DNA of 10,853 nt from NCBI GenBank assembly GCA_035391225.1, contig DAOPKN010000067.1, positions 1-10,853 of the forward strand, written 5' to 3'. Below, in pieces: positions 7,028 through 10,853 of the stretch. The notes below the pieces were generated by a model. It saw only the letters and a program-made list of their open reading frames with translations. It was not told the origin of the DNA and did not search any database. The position numbers were made by a program, and so were the translations under genes. Origin of the DNA: DAOPKN01 sp035391225 (lineage in GTDB: Bacteria; Thermotogota; Thermotogae; MWEM01). The stretch's first letter is position 1. Each line of letters starts with the position of its first letter.

Positions 7028-7030
7028 GAC

Positions 7031-7041
7031 TGTGCTATAAT
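7031..7041 (+). promoter_or_regulatory. Extended -10 promoter for the peptidase-efp-nusB block
   Basis: TGTGCTATAAT has a perfect TATAAT (7036-7041) preceded by TGTGC, which fits the full extended -10 form (TRTGn). It starts four bases after the scpB stop and sits 27 bases before the peptidase start. No good -35 is present (about TCCCAA at 7013-7018), as is common for extended -10 promoters. Transcription would begin near 7048, so an in-frame ATG at 7044 would fall outside the message. It probably separates the last block from rnf-scpB. Confidence 0.65.
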
Positions 7042-7067
7042 AGATGGCGACACGAAAGGAGAACAAC

Positions 7068-8153
7068 ATGAAAAATTTGATCCCCGCACGATTGGACGCC
7101 CTGCAAAAAAAGTTGGACGAAAAAGGGATCGACGCGTTGGTGTCCATTACCTTCGAGCATTCCTCCGCGAACCCCCGCTACCTGAGCAACTTCTCCGGTT
7201 CCTGTGCGCGGGTGGTCGTTTCCGCCAACCAGCGCGCCATCGTCACCGATTCCCGCTACTGGGGGCAAACGATGGAAGAATCACCGCTGCGCCTGGTGAA
7301 AGAAACCCCCCAGAACATGGAAACATGCTTGGCAGAACTTCTCGAGGGAAGCAACACCGTGGGCTTCGAGGCCAAAACACTGTCGGTGGAAGGCTTCGAG
7401 AAGCTCCAGAAGCAAGTTCCGGGCAAATCCTGGGTACCGGTGGACGACGTGATCCTGGAACTGCGCAGCCGCAAGCACCCGGACGAAGTGGCACAGATCC
7501 GGGAAGCGGGGAAAATCGCGTTCCGGGCACTCGAAGACTTGTTTCCCCACGTGCGCGCGGGAAAGAGCGAACGGGAACTCGCCGCCCACCTGGAGTACCT
7601 GATGCTGCAGTACGGTGCCGAGGAGAAAGCCTTCTCCACGATCTTCGCCTCCGGCCCCCGCGGTGCACTCCCCCACGGCATGGCCAGCGACAAGGAAGTG
7701 CAACCCGGTGAACTGATCGTCATCGACTTTGGCTGCCAGGTCAACGGCTACCGCTGCGACATCACGCGCACCATCGCGCTGGGCGAGCCGGGAGACAAGG
7801 CCCGCGAAGTGTACCAGGTGGTGCAGCAGGCGCAGCAAAAAGCACTGGATGCGGCACGGGCAGGCATCACCGGCAAACAGCTGGATGCCGTTGCCCGCGA
7901 TTGGATCGACCAGAAGGGATACGGCGCATTCTTCGGGCATGGCCTGGGGCACGGCCTCGGGCTGGAAACGCACGAAGGCCCCTCGGTGTCCTTCCGCAAC
8001 GACAACCCCCTTCCCACGGGGGCGGTGGTCACCATCGAGCCGGGGATCTACCTGGCTGGGGAACTGGGCGTGCGCATCGAGGACGACGTGTACCTATTGG
8101 AATCGGGAATGGATTTACTCACACGCTACACCAAAGAGCTCATCATTCTTTGA
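7068..8153 (+). CDS. M24-family metallopeptidase (Xaa-Pro aminopeptidase/dipeptidase)
   Basis: This cytoplasmic two-metal peptidase is predicted to cleave peptide bonds next to proline. The 361 residues have a creatinase-like N-terminal domain (about 1-130) and the pita-bread catalytic domain (about 135-361). All five metal ligands are visible: Asp220 in VIDFG, Asp231 in RCDITRT, His295 in GHGLGHGLGLETH, Glu324 in TIEPGIYL and Glu338 in RIEDDVYL. His291 and His302 are the accompanying conserved histidines. The ATG at 7068 is chosen because AAAGGAG (7055-7061) sits six bases upstream, and because the upstream in-frame ATG at 7044 falls at or before the predicted transcript start. The gene precedes efp by 19 bases; M24 peptidase and efp are neighbours in many bacteria. 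The choice between aminopeptidase P and prolidase cannot be made from sequence reading alone. Confidence 0.93.
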   Translation: MKNLIPARLDALQKKLDEKGIDALVSITFEHSSANPRYLSNFSGSCARVVVSANQRAIVTDSRYWGQTMEESPLRLVKETPQNMETCLAELLEGSNTVGFEAKTLSVEGFEKLQKQVPGKSWVPVDDVILELRSRKHPDEVAQIREAGKIAFRALEDLFPHVRAGKSERELAAHLEYLMLQYGAEEKAFSTIFASGPRGALPHGMASDKEVQPGELIVIDFGCQVNGYRCDITRTIALGEPGDKAREVYQVVQQAQQKALDAARAGITGKQLDAVARDWIDQKGYGAFFGHGLGHGLGLETHEGPSVSFRNDNPLPTGAVVTIEPGIYLAGELGVRIEDDVYLLESGMDLLTRYTKELIIL

Positions 8154-8172
8154 AATCGTTCAGGAGGTTACC

Positions 8173-8730
8173 GTGATCGACGTAGGTGGATTGAAAAAAG
8201 GAATGGTCATCCTTTTTGAAAACGAACTGTACCGCATTATCGATGTAAACAAGCACTTCACCGGAAGGGGAAGTGGCATCATCCGCACCAAGATGAAAAA
8301 CGTGCTGACGGGTTTCTCCCGTGAAAACTCCTTTAGCAGTGGGGAAAAAGTGGAAGAAGCAACGCTGACCTTGAAGCCGGCGGAATACCTGTACCGCGAT
8401 GGCAACCACTTCTACTTCATGGACACCCAAAACTACGAGCAATTCCCGCTGGACGAAGAAGCCGTGGGAGACGCCACCGGGTTCCTGAAGGAAAACATGG
8501 AACTCAGCCTGCTGTTCCACGAGGAACGCGTGATCGGGATCCAGCTGCCCACCTTCGTGGTGCTGGAAGTCTCCGAAACCGAACCCAACTTCAAGGGAGA
8601 CACCGTTTCCGGGAGTGGCAAACCCGCGATCATGGAAACCGGCATCCGCGTAACCGTACCCATGTTCATCAAAACGGGAGAGAAGCTCAAAATCGACACC
8701 CGTACCGGAGAATACATTGAACGTGCCTGA
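8173..8730 (+). CDS. efp: Elongation factor P, with Arg at the modification site
   Basis: EF-P binds ribosomes stalled on polyproline stretches and promotes peptide bond formation. The 185 residues have the three beta-barrel domains of the family. The N-terminal KOW-like domain starts VGGLKKGM, and the C-terminal domain has the signature around ETEPNFKGDTVSGSGKPA, ending VDTRTGEYI-like (IDTRTGEYIERA). The loop tip reads HFTGRGSG, so Arg32 (codon 8266-8268) occupies the place where many bacteria have a lysine that is beta-lysylated or otherwise modified. Arg-type EF-Ps of Pseudomonas and Neisseria are rhamnosylated by EarP, but this loop resembles the Thermotoga form more closely, as far as I remember it. 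The start is GTG with CAGGAGG (8161-8167) five bases upstream. No modification enzyme is in the window. Confidence 0.95.
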   Translation: MIDVGGLKKGMVILFENELYRIIDVNKHFTGRGSGIIRTKMKNVLTGFSRENSFSSGEKVEEATLTLKPAEYLYRDGNHFYFMDTQNYEQFPLDEEAVGDATGFLKENMELSLLFHEERVIGIQLPTFVVLEVSETEPNFKGDTVSGSGKPAIMETGIRVTVPMFIKTGEKLKIDTRTGEYIERA

Positions 8731-8754
8731 ACCACATCCAAGGGGGTGAAAGAT

Positions 8755-9192
8755 GTGAACGAGGAAATGGCAGCGCAAAAACCACAGGAAGAAAAAGAAG
8801 GGGGCCGTGAAACCGAATTTGGCACGGTTGAGATTTCCGATTCCGTGATCCTGGAACTTGCCTCCGTGGCCCTGGGCAAGGTGGAAGAAGTCGTGAAAGA
8901 CCCCAAGAACAAGAAACCCATCACGCTGAACCGCAAGAACGCCGAAAACACGGTTTCGCTTGCGGTGAATGTCAAACTCTACCTAACTTGTAGCATTCGC
9001 GAAGTGGCGGGAAAAATCCAGAAAAACCTCAAGGAAGAAATCGAAGAACTCACCGGCATGATCAGCGTGGAAAACGTGTCCGTGAACGTGTTGGACATCG
9101 AAATCCTCCCACCGGAAGAGAAATTCGAAGACTCCTCGCTGGACGATATGGACGAAGCCCGGAAGGATGCACAAAACCATGAAACGGATTAG
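8755..9192 (+). CDS. Asp23/Gls24 family envelope stress protein
   Basis: This 145-residue protein belongs to the Asp23/Gls24 (alkaline shock) family. Characterised staphylococcal members are membrane-associated through the anchor AmaP and linked to cell-envelope homeostasis. After a charged, Lys/Glu-rich leader (about residues 1-18), the core begins FGTVEISDSVILELASVA and includes VSLAVNVKLYL, SIREVAGKIQKNLKEEIEEL and ENVSVNVLDIEIL, the usual alternating strand and helix pattern. The C-terminus is a short acidic tail. GTG 8755 is chosen as start because AAGGGGG (8740-8746) is eight bases upstream; GTG 8746 lies inside that ribosome-binding site. It lies 24 bases after efp and overlaps the AmaP-like gene. 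Family assignment is good; the precise role is unknown. Confidence 0.88.
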   Translation: MNEEMAAQKPQEEKEGGRETEFGTVEISDSVILELASVALGKVEEVVKDPKNKKPITLNRKNAENTVSLAVNVKLYLTCSIREVAGKIQKNLKEEIEELTGMISVENVSVNVLDIEILPPEEKFEDSSLDDMDEARKDAQNHETD

Positions 9193-9694
9193 GTTTTTCG
9201 GATCCAAGCTTTTCCTGCGCCTTACCCTGGTGCTCTTGACCTTTTGTGCCATTCTCTGGATTCTCCCCCTGCTTTCTGGTTTCTTCTCGCTTTTCTTGAA
9301 CTGGAGCGTCTGGGGAATCGTGCTCCAGGTTCTTTTCACCGGGGTGGCGCTTTTTCTCGTGTTCCTCTGGTTTTTCCAAAAGGAACGCTTCTTTCGTTCC
9401 AGCCAACAGGAAGGCCTAAACGTGTACGTGTCCACCGACGTGTACCGTGCGCTGGTGGAACGGATCCTGGAAGGTGCAGACGGAGTGCGGCTCAACCGGC
9501 TGTTTTTTCGCCCCTCCAAGCTTTCGGGGGTAAACGAAATGGTGGTGGATCTCTCCGCGCATGACCCATTCTCCCTGTCCGCGGCCCTCAAGGAACTCAA
9601 GCAGCAAATCATGGATTCCATCGCGAAGAACATCGGAGACACCACCGGCCTTGCCGTCGTACTGAAAGTGCGCAAGTTCGAGGTGCGGGAGTAA
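9179..9694 (+). CDS. amaP: AmaP-like membrane anchor of the Asp23 protein
   Basis: This protein of about 171 residues has a basic N-terminus and two hydrophobic segments (about residues 11-38 and 44-66) forming a membrane hairpin. A cytoplasmic domain of about 100 residues follows, beginning GLNVYVSTDVYRALVERILE and ending TTGLAVVLKVRKFEV. This layout matches AmaP (DUF2273/alkaline shock membrane anchor type) proteins, which tether Asp23 to the membrane. Its position directly after the Asp23-family gene, overlapping it by 14 bases, supports that. Start choice is uncertain: ATG 9167 sits directly against GGAAGG (9161-9166), too close, whereas ATG 9179 is 12 bases away, rather far. ATG 9179 gives a cleaner MKRIRFF start. 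The stop shares one base with the nusB start (TAATG). Function is inferred from architecture and neighbour. Confidence 0.72.
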   Translation: MKRIRFFGSKLFLRLTLVLLTFCAILWILPLLSGFFSLFLNWSVWGIVLQVLFTGVALFLVFLWFFQKERFFRSSQQEGLNVYVSTDVYRALVERILEGADGVRLNRLFFRPSKLSGVNEMVVDLSAHDPFSLSAALKELKQQIMDSIAKNIGDTTGLAVVLKVRKFEVRE

Positions 9695-10167
9695 TGGAAA
9701 AAAAGGTGCCCGGGCACAAGCGACATTGGCCCAAGCGTCGACTGATGCGGGAAGTGATTTTCAAGGCATTGTTCTCCATGGACTTTGCCGAAACCCTTTC
9801 CCCGGAAGAAATCGCGCTCTTGGTGGAACAGATCCTGGAAGACATGCCGGTGCTGGAAGAAAAGTTGCAGCGGGAAGCCTGTGAAACGCTACAGCAAATC
9901 CGGGCGCACCGCGAAGAGATTGACGAACTCATCCAAAAGCACCTGCGAAACTGGTCCTGGGACCGTTTGGCCTCGGTGGACCGAAACGTGCTCCGCCTGG
10001 GCACCTACGAACTATTGTTCCGCAAAGACACGCCCATCGAAGTGAGTTTGAACGAAGCGGTGGAAATCGCCAAGCGGTACGGTTCGGAAAAAAGCAGCAA
10101 ATTCGTGAACGGAGTCCTGGATGCCATCGCGAAAAACTTTGCCCCGGTGGGGAAAAGATCCCTGTGA
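9694..10167 (+). CDS. nusB: Transcription antitermination factor NusB
   Basis: NusB binds boxA RNA with S10 (NusE) and supports antitermination of rRNA operons. The 157 residues are all-helical in prediction and start with a basic stretch, then RRLMREVIFKALFSMDF, the usual family opening. The diagnostic C-terminal block is complete: WSWDRLASVDRNVLRLGTYE (about residues 86-105), then PIEVSLNEAVEIAKRYGSEK and SSKFVNGVLDAIAKN. ATG 9694 overlaps the AmaP-like stop by one base and has AGGTG (9681-9685) eight bases upstream. An internal ATG at 9745 would remove 17 basic residues and cannot be excluded. The stop overlaps the next start by four bases (GTGA), so the gene is translationally coupled to the HAD gene. 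Confidence 0.95.
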   Translation: MEKKVPGHKRHWPKRRLMREVIFKALFSMDFAETLSPEEIALLVEQILEDMPVLEEKLQREACETLQQIRAHREEIDELIQKHLRNWSWDRLASVDRNVLRLGTYELLFRKDTPIEVSLNEAVEIAKRYGSEKSSKFVNGVLDAIAKNFAPVGKRSL

Positions 10168-10775
10168 GCTCCTTCCCCTACCCCTGCGTGGTGTTCGACT
10201 TGGGTGGGGTGCTCCTGCACTACCGCCCGAAGCAATTCCTGGGCTCGCTCTTTCCTCCCGGCAAAGCGGAAGCGCTGTACCGGCTGGTCTTCGAATCCGC
10301 GGAATGGAAGCAACTGGACCTGGGAACCATGGGCATCCTGGAAGCGTTCGCGGAATGGAAAGCGCGCAGCCCTGCCCTGGTGGGGGAGCTCTCCGTGATG
10401 CAACAGAACTGGCTCTCCATGCTCCAACCCATCACCGAAAACGTGCAGATGCTTCCGCGGCTGCAGCAGGCAGGCGTGAAGGTGTACGGGCTCTCCAATT
10501 TCCACCGCGAGGCCTTTTCCGTGGTGCGAAACCTGTACCCCTTTTTCTCGCATTTCGACCACATCCTGGTTTCCTCCCACGTGCACCTTGCCAAACCCGA
10601 TCCGCGCATTTTTCGCCTGTTCCTGCAACAAACGGGGCAACAACCAGAAGATTGCCCGTTCTTCGACGACGGGGCGCAAAACGTGCACGTTGCGCGGGAG
10701 CTGGGTTTCCCCGCGTTTCTCGTTCCCAACGGCAAGCAAATTGCCCTTCTGGCGCAACATTTCTTGGAAACTTGA
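10164..10775 (+). CDS. HAD-superfamily hydrolase (subfamily IA-like phosphatase)
   Basis: The 203-residue product is a HAD hydrolase of the type that removes phosphate from small metabolites. Motif I is VFDLGGVLLHY with nucleophile Asp12. Motif II is GLSNFH with Ser111, the lysine of motif III is Lys144 in AKPDPRIFRLFL, and motif IV is FFDDGAQN with Asp168 and Asp169. A helical cap is inserted after motif I (about residues 20-90). Motif I has Gly where classical HAD phosphatases have the second acidic residue (DxD); this DLGGV form is known in YihX-like and epoxide-hydrolase-N-terminal-like members, so loss of activity should not be assumed. The start is GTG, overlapping the nusB stop by four bases. 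The TGA stop lies within the -35 box of the ssrA promoter. Substrate is unknown. Confidence 0.9.
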   Translation: MSSFPYPCVVFDLGGVLLHYRPKQFLGSLFPPGKAEALYRLVFESAEWKQLDLGTMGILEAFAEWKARSPALVGELSVMQQNWLSMLQPITENVQMLPRLQQAGVKVYGLSNFHREAFSVVRNLYPFFSHFDHILVSSHVHLAKPDPRIFRLFLQQTGQQPEDCPFFDDGAQNVHVARELGFPAFLVPNGKQIALLAQHFLET

Positions 10776-10801
10776 CATTCTCCCTTTCTTTGTGTTATGA
10801 T
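10772..10801 (+). promoter_or_regulatory. Near-consensus housekeeping-sigma promoter of ssrA
   Basis: A perfect -35 TTGACA (10772-10777) is followed after 18 bases by TATGAT (10796-10801), which also has the extended TG one base upstream (TGTGT before it). Transcription would start near 10808, three or four bases before the expected mature tmRNA 5' end at 10812. This strength suits a highly expressed stable RNA. The -35 box contains the TGA stop of the HAD gene. Confidence 0.9.
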
Positions 10802-10802
10802 A

Positions 10803-10832
10803 CGTCGATTCGGGAGCGAATTGGGATCGACG
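10803..10832 (+). repeat. Inverted repeats across the ssrA start
   Basis: CGTCGAT (10803-10809) and ATCGACG (10826-10832) form a perfect 7-base dyad with a 16-base spacer. Nested inside, CGATTCG (10806-10812) and CGAATTG (10817-10823) can pair over a GGAG loop with one G-T wobble. The outer left arm lies mostly upstream of the predicted transcript start, so the outer dyad would act at DNA level if it acts at all. It could also be chance, since the right arm is conserved tmRNA sequence. Confidence 0.4.
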
Positions 10833-10853
10833 GGGATGCACGCGCTTCGGGAA
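10812..10853 (+). ncRNA. ssrA: 5' end of transfer-messenger RNA (tmRNA), cut by window edge
   Basis: tmRNA rescues ribosomes stalled on broken messages and tags the unfinished protein for degradation. The window ends 42 bases into the gene. GGGAGCG (10812-10818) would be the 5' strand of the tRNA-like acceptor stem, and GGGATCGACGGGGATG (10823-10838) matches the strongly conserved tmRNA 5' block, usually GG-TTCGACGGGGA. A strong promoter lies at the right distance upstream. The tag reading frame, pseudoknots and 3' end are outside, so the stem partner cannot be checked. A two-piece or permuted form is not suggested, since the normal 5' end follows the promoter. Confidence 0.9.

Noticed and set aside
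7044..7067. In-frame ATG at 7044 as start of the M24 peptidase.
   Set aside because: It lies only two bases after the -10 box, so it is before or at the predicted transcript start. ATG 7068 has a good AAAGGAG at proper distance.
8746..8754. GTG at 8746 as start of the Asp23-family gene.
   Set aside because: It lies within the AAGGGGGTG ribosome-binding stretch. The in-frame GTG at 8755 has correct spacing.

Overview
This 10.85-kb window is densely coding, with every supported gene on the + strand. It carries 14 protein genes and the first bases of a tmRNA gene. Base composition is clearly GC-rich by eye. An Rnf complex, an SsnA-type amidohydrolase, an Arg-type EF-P and an Asp23/AmaP pair suggest an anaerobic, probably fermentative bacterium. 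The EF-P modification loop and the NusB core resemble what I remember of Thermotogota proteins, so a GC-rich Thermotogota relative or another deep-branching anaerobe is my best guess. This was not tested by any search.

Layout. (1) 1-1887: the 3' part of an ssnA-like metal-dependent hydrolase, then a polysaccharide pyruvyl transferase-like gene whose only well-placed start codon is ATC. (2) 1919-6470: a complete, tightly packed rnfCDGEAB cluster encoding an ion-translocating ferredoxin:NAD+ oxidoreductase. RnfB is only about 95 residues and lacks the usual C-terminal ferredoxin domain. (3) 6473-7027: scpB, two bases after rnfB and with no scpA beside it. (4) 7031-10775: an extended -10 promoter, then an M24 (Xaa-Pro) peptidase, efp, an Asp23-family gene, an AmaP-like membrane protein gene, nusB and a HAD hydrolase, all with short or overlapping junctions. 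(5) 10772-10853: a near-consensus promoter whose -35 box contains the HAD stop codon, followed by the 5' end of ssrA (tmRNA).

How the genes work together. The Rnf subunits form one membrane complex: RnfC is the NADH/FMN/Fe-S subunit, RnfD and RnfG are flavoproteins, RnfA and RnfE are the membrane pair with conserved cysteines, and RnfB is the ferredoxin-facing subunit. The last block mixes translation and RNA functions (EF-P, NusB, tmRNA) with peptide turnover and an envelope-associated Asp23/AmaP pair. No rho-independent terminator, CRISPR array, tRNA, rRNA or insertion sequence was seen, and no gene-free stretch exceeds 300 bases.

I see no clearly new multi-gene system. The points most worth checking are the minimal RnfB, the putative AUC start codon, the arginine at the EF-P modification site, and the promoter and dyad arrangement at ssrA.
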